The notes beneath the pieces were generated by a model that saw only the letters and a list, made by a program, of their open reading frames with translations, was not told the origin of the DNA and did no database searches. From contig CAVWHE010000004.1 in NCBI GenBank assembly GCA_963754845.1, forward strand, positions 153,673-217,672: a DNA stretch of 64,000 bases, read 5' to 3'. The DNA is from JAKASV01 sp963754845 (GTDB taxonomy: Bacteria > Babelota > Babeliae > Babelales > Vermiphilaceae). Below, one piece after another: positions 43,328 through 55,734 of the stretch. Every line of letters begins with the position of its first letter. Position 1 is the stretch's first letter. The position numbers and the translations under genes were made by a program.

Positions 43328-43724
43328 ATGGCATCGAAAAATACTGTTGATAAAGATGGTTGAAGAAATTGATGCCATGCCTATGTTGGAAGTTGCTGAT
43401 TTGGTCAAGGCGTTAGAAGAAAAGTATGGTGTTTCAGCTGCAATGCCTATGATGGCAGCTGCTCCTGCTGCAGCGCTGCAGCTGCTCCGTGCAGCAGAAG
43501 AAAAGGCTCAAGTATAAGGTAACTTTGCAAGAATGCGGGAGCTGATAAGGTCAAGGTTATTAAAGCCATTACGTCAAGTTGTTCCAACGTTGAATTTAAC
43601 TGATGCAAAGAAAGCTGTTGAAAGTGCTCCAACTGTCATTGCTGAAGTCTGCTCCTAAAGAAGAAGCTGAAAAGATGAAAAAGGTATTGGAAGAGGCTGG
43701 GGCCAAGGTACAGCTTGCAGTTAA
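43328..43724 (+). CDS. rplL: Ribosomal protein L7/L12 (frameshifted)
   Basis: From ATG 43328: VEEIDAMPMLEVADLVKALE, EKYGVSAA and an Ala-rich hinge, then across shifts the factor-binding domain (KVKVIKAIT, LTDAKKAVESAPTVIAE, EEAEKMKKVLEEAGAKVQLA). Exact stop is uncertain because of indels; I place it near 43724. Four or more indels lie inside. The stalk protein recruits translational GTPases. Confidence 0.85.
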
Positions 43725-43821
43725 TTGTTGCTTTCTAGAGTTGTCGCGACGCTTATTTATTCGTGTTAGACGTGACTATGTTGTCGGTATACTTATGTAG
43801 CCATAACGGGGAGCTGCTTTA

Positions 43822-46800
43822 ATGTCTGACTTGCGGGCTGGCAAGCTTAATATTCGAAAATCGTTTGGAAGAATTAAAGATCTTGTATCCTGTACCAGAT
43901 CTAATAGCTATTCAATCGTCATCTTTTAATGATTTTGTTCAATTGGATTATTTACCTGAAGAGCGTAAGCCAATTGGGCTTGAAAAGGCCTTGAAGGATA
44001 TTTTTCCAATTGATTACGAAGATAAGATGTCTTTGGAATATGTAAGTTATGAATTGGGACATTGGGCATGCAACTGTGGTGAGCTTGTTGGTATAGCGCA
44101 TCGATATCGATGGCAATGTTCTTCGTGTAAAGCGATCAGATTGTTCACGCTTAGTTGACGATGTCCATTGTCCAAAATGTAAGAAAAAAACTGCTCGTTA
44201 CATACGTTGTCCGCATTGTTTGTCGCGTGTTGTTGTTCAAATGCCAATGACACTTGAAGAGTGTAGGTCAAGCGAGCAAACATTTTCGATGCCATTAAAA
44301 GTTAAAGATTCAGTTGATTACATGGGCAAAGGATCCGCTGGGCAATCGAATGTTGTGCGTGATGCGAAAGAACAAGCGATCTTTTTTGCAGATCTTCCCG
44401 TTATGGCTGATCTCTATGAAGAGGATGGTCGTTTTAAGCTTGGCAATCTAGGGACGTTTCTCATTAGCGGTGTTGACCGTGTTATTGTAAGCCAATTCAT
44501 CGTTCTCCCGGTGTTATATTTGCCCAAAGCAAAAAAACAAAAGATTTTCGTGGTCGTCCATATTACTTGGCGCGCATTATTCCTATGCGCGGTTCATGGA
44601 TTGATTTTGAATTTGACAGTAATGATTATCTTTACGTCCGTATAGACAAAAAAAAGAAGATTCTCGTTACAACATTTCTTGCAGGCGCTTGGCATTCGCC
44701 CGCGACGAAATTATTGCTACTTTTTTATGTCTTTGACACGATTACACGTCAAAAATGGTGTCTTTTACAAAAAGATTGATGATACCCTTATTGGTCAACG
44801 TATTGAGCGGGATATGTTGCCTGAAAATCTCGAGGAAGCATTCTTGGGTAAACGTATCACCTGAGATTCTTAGGAAGACTCAAAGAGGCCGGTGTCTAAA
44901 CGTTTATCTTGCGTAAAGCGAGCCTTGTTAATCGTGTGTTTGGCCGCGATGTTGTTGATCCGCGAACCGGTGAAGTTATTGTTGAACAGGGTCAAATATT
45001 TACTGAAGAACATTATGACAAGTTTCAAAAATATGGCAGCATTAACTTTTGACTTAGTTCAGCATCTGGTTATGTCCAGCAACCAACCGTTGCCATGACG
45101 TTGGCGCAGGATCGTTGTTTTTCGCAAGACGAGGCTCTTAAAGATGTTCATGCGAAATTGTGGCCTGGCGATGCATCATCAATTAAAGAAATTAAAGAGC
45201 GAATTGAAGCCTTATTTTTCAATCCGCGTCTTGTACGATCTGACGGCTGTCGGGCGTATTCGCATGAATAGAAAGCTCAATCTTTCTAGTTCCTGATGAT
45301 GTGACGATTCTCACCGAGAAGATATCATTGCGACAATTCAAGTACATCATTAATTTGCGCGAACGTGGCGAGGGCGAGCTTGATGATATTGATCATCTTG
45401 GCAATCGTCGCGTGCGTCTTGTTGGCGAGCTCATGACCAATCAGATTTATGTGGGACTCACGCGTATAGAGCGCATTGTGCGTGAGCGATTTAGAAGCCA
45501 GGATCTTCACGGTGCTTTCATGCCGCAGGATTTTTTGAATGTACGTCCTTTGAGTATCGTTTTTCGTGAATTTTTTGGTCTTGGGCAACTTTCGCAGCCT
45601 GTTGATCAAACAAATCCTCTTTCGGAAATTGCCCATAAACGAAGGCTTTCAGCTCTCGGGCCCGGCGGTGTCATGAAAGATCGTGCGACGTTTGAAATTC
45701 GTGACGTTCATACGTCGCACTACGGTCGTATTTGTCCTATTGAGACGCCCGAAGGTCAAACGATCGGTCTTATTTCGTCGCTTATCAACTTATGCTATGG
45801 TTAATGAATTGGGCTTTATCGAAACCGGATATTGTCCCATTGTTAATAAAAAATTCAAAATAAAGTTGAATTTCTTGATGCATTTGACGAAGCCGATTGC
45901 TATATTGCTCAGGCTGATGCTGTTGATCCGGAAACCGGTAAACTTCAGCGATGATAAGGTTCTTGTTCGCCATCAGGGCAACTATCTGTATGTCGATGCA
46001 GAGTCAGTCAATTATGTGGATCTGTCTCCCAAACAGCTTGTTTCGGTTTCTTCGGCATTGATTCCCATTCTTGGAACATGATGACGCAGTTCGTGCTTTG
46101 ATGGGTGCAAACATGCAACGTCAAGCCGTTCCAATTATTCAGCCGCAACCGCCGCTCGTTGCCACGGGCATGGAAGAGTTTATTGTCAAAGCCTCAGGTT
46201 CGATCATAACTGCCAAGCGTGCCGGTTACGTTGAATATGTTTCTGCAGAAAAGATTGTTGTTCGCGCAGATCCGGAACAATTTCGCGACATTGATGATTG
46301 GATGGCGCATGGTATTGATATCTATCATCTAAGGAAGTTTCAGGGGTCCAGCTACAGTACGTGGATTCATCAAACTCCGATCGTCAAAGTCGGCGACAGA
46401 GTTGCAGCTGGCGATGCACTCAGCTAATGGCGGCTGCCATCGTCAACGGTGAACTGGCACTTGGGTCCAATTTACTCGTTGCGTTTATGCCTTGGCATGG
46501 ATATAACTTTGAAGACGCCATTGTACTTCAACAAGCGATCTGGTTGCCGAAGATGTTCTTACTTCTGTCCATATTGATGAATACGTTGTCGATGCGCGCG
46601 AGACAAAGCTTGGTCCTGAAGAAATTACAAGCGATATTCCCAATGTGAGCGCTACCAATGCTTGAAAGTCTCGATGAAGACGGTATTGTTCGTATTGGTA
46701 CTCGCGTTAAGCCTGGTGATATTTTGGTAGGCAAGGTTACGCTCAAGGGTGATATTCAGTATTCTCCTGAAGAGAAGTTGTTGCGTGCAATATTTGGTGA

Positions 46801-48173
46801 AAAATCCCGCGAAGTGCGTGATACATCATTGCGTGTGCCGCCAGGAACAGAAGGTACAGTTATCGATGTTAAAATATTTTCGCGCAGCGGCATCAGAAAA
46901 GACAAACGTTATCGTGAAGAAATTAATAAACAAATCGATAAACTTGAGGCTGATTTTACCGCGCGCATTAAATTCCTCGAGGCAATGGTTGCCGAACAAG
47001 TTATTGAAAAACTCGTTAGATCAAAAGCCGGCGGCCACGCGTCAGCAAAGCAGTTCTCCAAGAAAGGTATTTTTGACATGCACGAAGCTTGCAACACTAA
47101 GACGCTTGCAGCAGCTCTTTGAAATACAAAGCCAAAGAGGAATCAGTCAATGAAGATATCGCTCAAGCTCAAAGATTGCCTTTGACAAACAAGTCATGGC
47201 CCTCAACGGTCTCAAGCAAGAATGTATCAATAAGCTCAAGAAGCGTGATACGTTGCCTTCGGGCGTTATCAAAGTTGTCAAAGTATATATTGCCATGAAG
47301 CGTCCTATTTCAGTTGGTGACAAAATTGCTGGTCGTCATGGAAACAAAGGTGTTGTTTCAACTATTGTTCCCCGTGAGGATATGCCTTACTTTGACGATG
47401 GAACGTCAGTTGATATTGTTCTCAATCCACTGGGTGTTCCTTCACGTATGAACGTTGGGCAGATCTTAGAAACTGCGCTTGGTCTTGCCGGGTGGAAAAT
47501 TGGAAAGAATTTGAAGAACTCCTCAAGAATGCATAGTTTTTAAGCCGTCAAAAAAGAGCTTGAACAGTACGTGGGCGCCGATATAATCGCATCACTTGAA
47601 AAATCACTCGGCCAGGAAGGACTTCTTGATTTTGCTCGCACGGATGGCGCGCGACGGTATGCTTTACCAGACACCAGTTTTTGATGGTGCTCAGTGGGAA
47701 ACTGATATCAAGCCACTTCTCAAAAGCCTCGGGTTGCCTTCAACGGGTACCTTTATGTTCGTGATGGTCGAACGGGCCAATATTTTGATCAGCCAGTAAC
47801 GGTTGGCGCAATTTACATGATGAAGTTGAATCATATGGTTGATGATAAACTTCATGCTCGATCGGTTGGTCCGTACTCACTCGTAACGCAGCAACCACTC
47901 GGTGGTAAAGCACAACTCGGTGGCCAGCGACTTGGTGAAATGGAAGTTTGGGCTCTCGAGGCCCACGGTGCTGCCTATACCCTCCAGGAAATGTTGACGT
48001 ACAAATCAGATGATGTTGCCGGTCGACATAAAGTGTATGAGGCAATTGTTCGTGGTGAAGAAGTTCCTGAGCCTGGCGTACCAGAATCATTTAACGTACT
48101 TATCAAAGAACTTCAGAGCTTGGGAATCCAGGTTGATTTATTCAAGAGCGGCAAGGAGAAAATTGGTGAATAA
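43822..48173 (+). CDS. rpoB: RNA polymerase beta subunit (many frameshifts)
   Basis: Begins MSDLRAGKLNIRKSFGRIK at 43822 and ends SFNVLIKELQSLGIQVDLF at a stop 48171–48173. More than ten single-base shifts break it, yet conserved beta-subunit blocks appear in order: FGLGQLSQPVDQTNPLSEI with HKRRLSALGPGGVMKDRA, HYGRICPIETPEGQTIGLIS, MPWHGYNFEDAIVL, RHGNKGVVSTIVPREDMPY, GGKAQLGGQRLGEMEVWALE. The full extent of about 1,440 codons is normal for this protein. In the rifampicin pocket Phe 514 and Met 515 (E. coli numbering) are Pro and Val, if the local sequence is right. It overlaps the rpoC start by eight bases. Confidence 0.93.
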
Positions 48174-51100
48174 CAGAGGAATGCTCGAGCGCTTTAAGGA
48201 ATATGTCAGTATTTCTCAGTTTAATGCCATCAGGGTTGGTCTTGCTTCTCCGGAAAAAATTAGAAGTTTGTCATATGGTGAAGTCAAAAAAACTGAAACG
48301 ATCAACTATAGAACTCTTAAACCTGAACGCGATGGCCTCTTATGTGCTCGTATTTTTGGTCCCGTAAAGGACTGGGAATGCAATTGTGGCAAATACAAGC
48401 GCATGAAACATCGCGGTATTACGTGTGAAAAATGTGGCGTTGAGGTAATTCAGGCACGTGTTCGTCGCGAGCGCATGGGACACATTAACTCGTTGACCCT
48501 GTGTGCCACATTTGGTACCTCAAAGGTATTCCAAGCTATCTCAGCCTCATTATCGACATGCCGGTGAAGGATCTTGAGCGTGTCATTTATTATGATGCTA
48601 TACATAGTCATCCAGCAAGGTCGCTCACCCTATCCCAGCAAAACATTTTGAGCAGTGCTGAATATGAAAAATATCTTGAAAGCGGTACTATCGATACTGA
48701 GTTTAAAGCTGATACGGGTGCTGGTGCCGTTAAAGCCCTTCTTGAACTCATCGATCTGCGTGCTGAAGTCAACGCACTTGAAGTTGAGTACGCAAAACGG
48801 CTTCGGTTGCTGCGCGCTTGAAAATCATGCGGCGCATTCGTGTCTTTTCCGGCCTTCTGCATGCCAATTTACGTCCCGAATGGATGATTCTCGAGGTTCT
48901 TCCCGTACTGCCGCCAGATTAGCGTCCATTCGTTCCTCTTGAAGGTGGTCGCTTTGCGAGTTCAGATCTCAATGAGTTATACCGTCGTGTACTCAATAGA
49001 AACATTCGTTTGCAGCGCCTTTATGAAATCGAAGCTCCTGCCGTTATTATCAAAAATGAAAAGCGCATGCTTCAGGAATCAGTCGATGCGCTGATCGATA
49101 ATGGTCGCCGCGGCCAGCCTGTTCGTGGAACTAACCGCAGACCCTTAAAATCACTCAGCGAAATGCTTCGCGGCAAACAGGGACGCTTTCGGCAAAATCT
49201 CCTTGGTCGCCGTGTCGACTATTCTGGCCGTTCGGTCATTGTTGTCGACCCCGAACTACGTATGGATCAGTGCGGCATCCCCAAAATTATGGCCCTTGAG
49301 CTTTTCAAGCCCTATGTTTTTTCCGAACTCATTGCTCGCGAAATTGCCCCCAACTTCCGCATTGCGAAAAAAATGGTCGAAGAACTTGATCCTGAAATTT
49401 GGGGTGTCCTTGAAGACGTTGTTCATGGACGACCCATTCTTCTCAATCGCGCGCCGACACTCCATCGTCTTGGCATTCAGGCTTTTTACCCTATTCTCGT
49501 CGATGGAAAAGCTATCAAAATCCATCCTCTTGTATGCGCAGCCTTTAATGCCGACTTTGACGGTGACCAGATGGCAGTACACATCCCTATCAGTCATCTG
49601 GCTCAAGAAGAGGCAAAAAAGATTATTTTGTCGACGCATAATGTTCTGTCGCCAGCCAATGGCAAACCCGTCGCGGTTCCTTCGCAAGACATGGTTCTTG
49701 GGTTGCATTATCTGACTAAAGCACGCTCAAACGTTCGTGGTGAAGGATCATTTTTGCGCACGTGCAGGAAGTTGTCTGCGCCTTCCAGCATGACAGTGTT
49801 GATTTGCATGCCAAAATTAACCTTCGCCTCAACGGTCAGATGGTTCAAACGACAGTTGGCCGCGTCTTTCTTTACGAAGCACTTCCGGAGGGATCCGATT
49901 TTTATTGGATCAACAAGATAATGAAAAAATCTGACGTGGCCAAACTCGTTGAAAAAATTTATTATCGTTTTGGAACCGAAAGCGCTGTCGCGTGCCTTGA
50001 TAAAATCAAAAGGATGGGTTTTTATCATGCCACGGTTGGCGGACTTTCATTTGCTGTTGACGATCTTATTGTTCCGGCAAACAAGGCAAGCTCCATCGAA
50101 AAAGCCGACAAAGAAGTTCAAAAAGTTGAAAAACAGTATCTTGACGGTATCATCACCAACGGTGAACGTTACAACAAAGTATTGAGTATTTGGTGGAACG
50201 CAAGTAATGATGTTGCCAAAGCCATGTATAATGAACTTGAAACCCAGGATAAAGCATCTTTCTCAATGAAAATCGTAGCTGTTCGTCCATTCAACCCCGT
50301 TTTTATGATTCTTGAGTCGGGTGCCCGTGGCGGTCAAGGAGCAGATTCGTCAGCTTTCTGGTATGCGAGGTCTTATGGCTAAGCCACCGGTGAAGTCATG
50401 GAAACTCCTGTTAAAAATAACTTTAAAGATGGTTTAACCGTTTTTGAATATTTCGTTTCGACGCACGGTGCTCGTAAAGGTCAAGCTGATACCGCATTAA
50501 AAACGGCAAACTCTGGATATTTGACGCGTCGTATTAGTTGATGTTGCTCAAGATGTAGTTGTCACAAGCATGACTGTAAAACATTTGGCTATATTACCGT
50601 CGAAGCGCTTAGAGATTCTGGTGATGTGCTTTATCCTCTGCCAACACGTGTATTTGGGCGTGTTCTTGCTGCTGATGTTAAAGATTCAGTCACGGGCGCA
50701 GTGCTCTTCAAGCAAGGTCACGTAATATACAAAGACACGATGTTGAAAAACTTGAAGATTCAGCTGTCGACAGCATCAAAGTTCGCTCGGTCCTCACATG
50801 CCAGGCAAAACGCGGTGTATGTGCCTAGTGTTATGGATATGATTTTTCTAAGGGTAGATCTGTCGATGTGGGTACAGCAGTAGGTATTATTGCCGCACAG
50901 TCGATCGGTGAACCTGGTACACAGCTGACCATGAAAACATTCCATATCGGTGGTACGGCAAGCGGTCTTGCAAGTCAGCCTTTTTTATCGCAAAAAGCGA
51001 TGGTATTGTTGCATGGCGTGGCATCAGAACCGTTAAAAACCGCCATGGCCAATCCGTTGTCATGAGCCGTAAAGGTCGCTTAGTCATTTCTCCAAGGATG

Positions 51101-52274
51101 AACGTGAACTGCAAAGTCATGATCATGGAGTATGGTTCGATTATTACGTCGAAGATGGGCAGGAGGTTAAAGCCGGAACCAAACTTGTCGAATGGGATCC
51201 AGATAGCCGTGTTTTGTGCACTGAAAGAGCTGGTATGTATCCTATGTTGATATGGTTGAAAATGTTACTGTCCAGGAACGTTTTGATGAAGCAACAGGCA
51301 AATCCAGTTATCATAGTTCTCGAACACAAAGGTGACAAGTATCAGCCAGCAATTGCAATTCTTGATAAAAATGGCAACGAAATTGCGCTCTATCACTTGC
51401 CTGCCGGTTCATATTTGATTGCTCATGAACGTCAGCAGGTTGAAGCTGGTGATATTCTTGTCAAAACGCCTCGTGAACTTTATAGAACGCGCGATATTAC
51501 CGGTGGTTTGCCGCGTATTGCTGAATTATTTGAAGCACGTATTCCAAAAGATCCCGCCATCGTTTCCGATATTGAGGGCGAAGTTGTTTTTGGCGGCATG
51601 CACCGAGGATTGCGTAAGATAAGTGTTGTTTCGCAGCTGAGTCATTTGATTATTTTGTAGCTCCCGGCAAGCAGCTCAATGTTGCTCAATGGAGACAAAG
51701 TCAATGCCGGTGATCAACTAACGGTGGGTACGCCTGTTCTTGCATGATCTCTTGACGAATTCTTGGCCTGATGTTGTTCAGCGATATTTCGTTGACCAAA
51801 TCCAGGAAATTTATCGTCTTCAAGGCATTGATATTAATGATCGTCATATCGAACTTATTGCACGTCAAATGATGCGTAAAGTTCGTGTTATTGATTCAGG
51901 AGATACTGATTTTCTTGTTGGTGATCGTGTAGATCGTATACATTTTAAGACAGTTAATGCCTTGATGCAGGCTGAGCGTAAGCGTGTTGCGATTGCCAAA
52001 CCTGTCTTCATGGGTATTACGCAGGCTTCGCTCGGCACTGAAAGCTTTATTTCTGCTGCTTCGTTCCAAGAAACGACACGAATTTTGAGTGAGGCAGCGT
52101 TTCATGGACAAGTTGATCATCTTTATGGCTTGAAGGAAAATGTAATTGTTGGCAAATTGATTCCAACCGGAACCGGTATTCCGTCGTTCAGACAGAAGAT
52201 CACTTGGTGATGGATTGACTGATTTGGAACGGCAAGCGCAACAAGAAGAATCAAAAACTATTAATATTGGTTAA
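48166..52274 (+). CDS. rpoC: RNA polymerase beta' subunit (many frameshifts)
   Basis: GTG 48166 has AAGGAG upstream and overlaps the rpoB stop. The order of blocks is that of beta': the zinc ribbon CNCGKYKRMKHRGITCEKCGV (cited as CNCGKYK...CEKCG), LLGRRVDYSGRSVIVVDPEL, the catalytic NADFDGDQMAVH near 49550, SGARGG near 50325, VGIIAAQSIGEPGTQLTMKT at about 50880, and GGLPRIAELFEAR near 51510. It ends after LIPTGTGIPSFRQK and an acidic tail at TAA 52272–52274. At least ten single-base shifts interrupt it. Length of about 1,370 codons is normal. Confidence 0.93.
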
Positions 52275-52303
52275 ATTTGATATACTAAAGGTGTAGATGT
52301 GAT

Positions 52304-52378
52304 AGGCGCGTAGCTCAGCGGTAGAGCACTGCTTTGACGTAGCAGGGGTCAGCGGTTCAATCCCGCTCGCGCCTACCA
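52304..52378 (+). tRNA. tRNA-Val (GAC), CCA encoded
   Basis: Acceptor AGGCGCG/CGCGCCT, anticodon stem CTGCT/AGCAG around TTGACGT (anticodon GAC), T arm AGCGG/CCGCT, encoded CCA. It lies 29 bases after rpoC and 70 before rpsO; a TATACT just upstream could be its -10 element. Confidence 0.96.
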
Positions 52379-52448
52379 GTTTCGATCATGGTGGTCGGTT
52401 CTTTAAAACTCGTGTGGTGTTTTGTTGCCAGCTCGCTAGGGGAGTTTT

Positions 52449-52720
52449 ATGGCAGTAAGCAAAGGTATAAAAGCAGAAGTTAATGCGTGAATTTGCACAG
52501 AGTTCCGCCGATACTGGATCCATTGAGGTCCAGATTGCTTTGTTCACTGAAGATATTCGCTCGTTAACTGAGCATTTCAAGGATAATCCAAAGGATTTTT
52601 CGTCCAAGAGGGGATTCCTTGTAAAGGTCGCACGGCGAAAAAATTTTTGAGCTATCTTGAGAGAAACGATGAGGCGCAAAGTATCACGAGGTTATTAGTC
52701 GCTTGGGGCTCAAAAGGTAA
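52449..52720 (+). CDS. rpsO: Ribosomal protein S15 (frameshifted)
   Basis: From ATG 52449: MAVSKGIKAEV, then across a shift MREFAQSSADTGSIEVQIAL with FTEDIRSLTEHFKDNPKDF, then shifted KFLSYLERNDEA and HEVISRLGLK to TAA 52718–52720. Length of about 88 residues is normal. S15 organises the central domain of 16S rRNA. rpsO directly before pnp is the classic arrangement. Confidence 0.9.
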
Positions 52721-52788
52721 CCATCATGGATGGCGTGGCAGCAGCTTGTTGCATAATATCCGATCAGTTAAGGGATAGGTTGGTCTCA

Positions 52789-54886
52789 TGGTAAAGAAGT
52801 TCCAAGCTCACGGAGTTCGGATACGAAGTTGAGATAGGTCTTGTTGCCAATCAAGCTGACGGAGCGTATGGTTTAGGCACGGCGGAACCGTTGTTTTAGC
52901 GACTGTCGTCTCAGAACCGACAAAAGAATTTCCCGGTTTTTACCATTGACTGTTGAATATCGCGAGCAATTTTCTGCTGCCGGCAAAATTCCCGGCGGGT
53001 ATTACAAGCGTGAAGGTCGTCCGACTGACAAAGAGGTGTTTACGGGCCGCATCATCGACCGATCGTTGCGTCCGCTTTTCCCGGCAAATTTTTTCGAACA
53101 GGTTCAAATAGTTGCTACGGTCTACTCAGTCGACAAGGAACATTCCCCCAATACTCTCGCCCTCGTTGCGAGCTCGCTTGCTCTCTCCGTTTCGCCCATT
53201 CCCTTCTTGGAACCCGTGGGCGCTGTTGAAGTTGGGCGTCTTGATGGCCGATGGATCATTAATCCTGTATATGCCGACAGCATGAAATCCGACGTCAAGC
53301 TTGTCATTGCCGGAACGGCCGATGGCATTTGCATGGTCGAAGGTAATGCCTGCGAAATGTCCGAACAAGAGTTCGTTGACGTTATGTTCACGGCCCACGA
53401 ATCCATCAAAAAACTCGTGGCATGGCAAACGAGCATTCAGAAGGACATTGGCAAACCCAAGCACGAAGCACCGTGCAAATTCGGCTTTGACTGGGCCCTC
53501 TGGGAACGACGCGTCGATGAGGTCCTGACATCGAAGGAGATAGAGACTTTCTTCGTTGCCAACAAAACGAGCCGCGATGGGCGTATCGAGCTTATTCGTG
53601 GTACTTTGGCCGAGAAGTTTAAAAAGGAGATCGAGGAAGAGAAAATTTCGTCGACGGTGGTCGATTACATTTTTGATACGCGACTTCGCGCGAAGGCCGT
53701 CGACACGATTTTTGCGATCAACAAGCGCATAGACGACCGCGCATTTGATGAGGTTCGCCGCGTTACCGTCGAGGTCGGTCCCCTGCCCTTCACGCACGGT
53801 TCGGCACTTTTCACGCGCGGCAGCACGCAGGCCCTTGTGAGTGTGACACTCGGTAGCGGGCAGGACGAACAACGCATCGAAGAGCTCATGGAGGATGGGG
53901 AATTTTCGGGTACCTTCATGCTCCATTACAACTTCCCGCCCTTTTCGACGGGTGAGGCGCGTCCTATGCGTGGTCCGAGCCGTCGCGATATCGGCCACGG
54001 TCATTTGGCTGCCGCAGCGGTTAAGAACATGTTGCCGCCCAAAGAATCGTTCCCTTACACCATTCGCGTAGTTTCCGACATTTTCGAATCTGACGGCTCG
54101 TCATCGATGGCAACCACGTGCGGAGCAACAATGGCTCTCATGCAGGCCGGCGTTCCTATTAAGGCCATGGTTGGTGGCATTGCCATGGGTCTTCTCATGG
54201 ACGGACACGGCAACTTTAAGATACTTTCAGATATTTGTGGCTTCGAGGATTTTTTGGCCTCATGGATTTCAAAGTTGCTGGTACCGAAAAGGGCATAACG
54301 GCCATCCAAATGGATATTAAGTACAAGGGGGGTCTGACGCGCGCCATTTTTGAGGCCGCCCTTGAACAAGCACGTCTCGGAAGGATTCATATCATCAGAG
54401 AAATGTGCAAGGTCATGAGTGTTCCCAACCGCGAGCTTTCGGATCTGGTGCCGAAGGTTTCGACGCTCAGGATTGATGCCGACAAAATCGGCGCCATCAT
54501 TGGAACCGGTGGCAAGACAATTCGTGAAATTAGCTGAAAAAACAAAGACTGAGATCAGTGTCGAAGCCGACGGGCTCGTCAAAATTTACGGTGTTCCGGG
54601 CGCCGATATCGAGGGAGCAGCCGCCTGGATTAATACCCTCGCCGGTAAAATCGAAAAGGGTGCGCGCTACCACGGAAAGATCCGTCGCTTTGCTGAGTTT
54701 GGCATGTTCGTGGAACTTGTCCCGGGCCAGGATGGGCTCGTTCATATATCTAACATTCCGCGACAGTACCAGCGGACGTTTGCCAAGCATTTCAAGCTTG
54801 ATGACGTTGTGAGTGTAGAGGTTGTCGATTATGATGCCGTAACAGGCAAGATACGGCTTCGTCTCCTCGAGGGAGAGGGAGCTTAG
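52789..54886 (+). CDS. pnp: Polynucleotide phosphorylase (frameshifted)
   Basis: Starts MVKKFQ at 52789. The first 150 bases hold several shifts, then a long clean frame from 52946 covers LTVEYREQFSAAGKIPGGYY, GRIIDRSLRPLFP, the second RNase PH core with GSALFTRGSTQALVSVTLG, and SDGSSSMATTCGATMALMQA. One shift near 54255 and one near 54530 precede the KH domain (IDADKIGAIIGTGGKTIREI) and the S1 domain (GKIRRFAEFGMFVELVPGQD). Joined length of about 699 residues is normal. It degrades RNA 3' to 5' with phosphate. Confidence 0.94.
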
Positions 54887-54899
54887 GGGGTGTGGGGCT

Positions 54900-55727
54900 A
54901 TGGTTGACCGCGCAGCAGTGCGTGTGCATGGCGCGAGAATGCATGGGCGTCCCCCCGATCGGGTACGTCCGATCCGTGTCGTCCACGACGCCTTTGGTTA
55001 TGCTCCCGGCAACGTTCTTCTCAACGTGGGGCAAACGCGGGTTCTCTGCTCGGCAAGCATCCAACAGGGCGTCCCGCCTTTTCTCAAGGGGAGCCGCACT
55101 GGGTGGCTCTCTGCTGAGTACGCCATGCTGCCCATGGCAACGACGGTGCGCACACTTCGTGAATCAGTGGTCCAAAAGCGGTGTGGTCGTGCCGTCGAAA
55201 TTTCGCGACTCATCGGTCGCGTACTCCGTGCCGTTGTTGATTTAAGCACTCTCGGTGAACGCACAATCACCATTGATTGTGATGTTCTGCAGGCCGACGG
55301 CGGAACGCGATCGGCAGCCATATCCGGTGGCTGCATCGCTCTTTCGTTGGCGCAGGAGCGATGGCTTGCCGACAAAACTTTACAACAGCCGTTTCTCGTG
55401 GAAAAGGTTGCCGCGGTTTCTGTCGGTGTGGTCGATGGCTGCGTTCTTGTCGACCTTGATGGTGCCGAGGATAACAACGCCGACGTCGACTTCAACTTTG
55501 CCGTAACATCAGCCGGCGGTGTTGTTGAGATCCAAGGATCGGTCGAAAAAAATGTTCATGTCACGTGGAGCGATGTCGAAAAGATGCATACGCTTGCCGC
55601 CTCTGCCATCAAAGGTGTATTCGCAAGTCTCGAAGGGTCCTGGAACTGTGCCTCAACCGATCAAAGTCCTGGTAACGTCGAGGCGCCCATGTTTTGTCTC
55701 AAAAACCGTCTCGGCCGGGCCCCTTAG
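54900..55727 (+). CDS. rph: Ribonuclease PH
   Basis: A 275-residue phosphorolytic exoribonuclease that trims tRNA 3' ends, with an intact frame. Conserved motifs: RPPDRVRPIRV, VLLNVGQTRVLCSAS, GWLSAEYAMLPMAT, AVEISRLIGRVLRAVVDL, GERTITIDCDVLQADGGTRS and a C-terminal VDFNFAVTSAGGVVEIQGS. Start ATG 54900 follows GGGGTGTGGG, 13 bases after pnp. Two members of the same exonuclease superfamily are therefore adjacent. CCA is encoded in all six tRNA genes here, so trimming must stop at it. Confidence 0.93.
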   Translation: MVDRAAVRVHGARMHGRPPDRVRPIRVVHDAFGYAPGNVLLNVGQTRVLCSASIQQGVPPFLKGSRTGWLSAEYAMLPMATTVRTLRESVVQKRCGRAVEISRLIGRVLRAVVDLSTLGERTITIDCDVLQADGGTRSAAISGGCIALSLAQERWLADKTLQQPFLVEKVAAVSVGVVDGCVLVDLDGAEDNNADVDFNFAVTSAGGVVEIQGSVEKNVHVTWSDVEKMHTLAASAIKGVFASLEGSWNCASTDQSPGNVEAPMFCLKNRLGRAP

Positions 55728-55734
55728 CTGACTC

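Noticed and set aside
53126..54004. 292-codon minus-strand frame
   Set aside because: Mirror frame of pnp, whose domains are unmistakable on the plus strand.
40468..54540. Programmed frameshifting as the cause of the broken genes
   Set aside because: There are dozens of sites with no common slippery sequence, they occur in genes never known to use it, and they cluster in two patches while neighbouring genes are intact.
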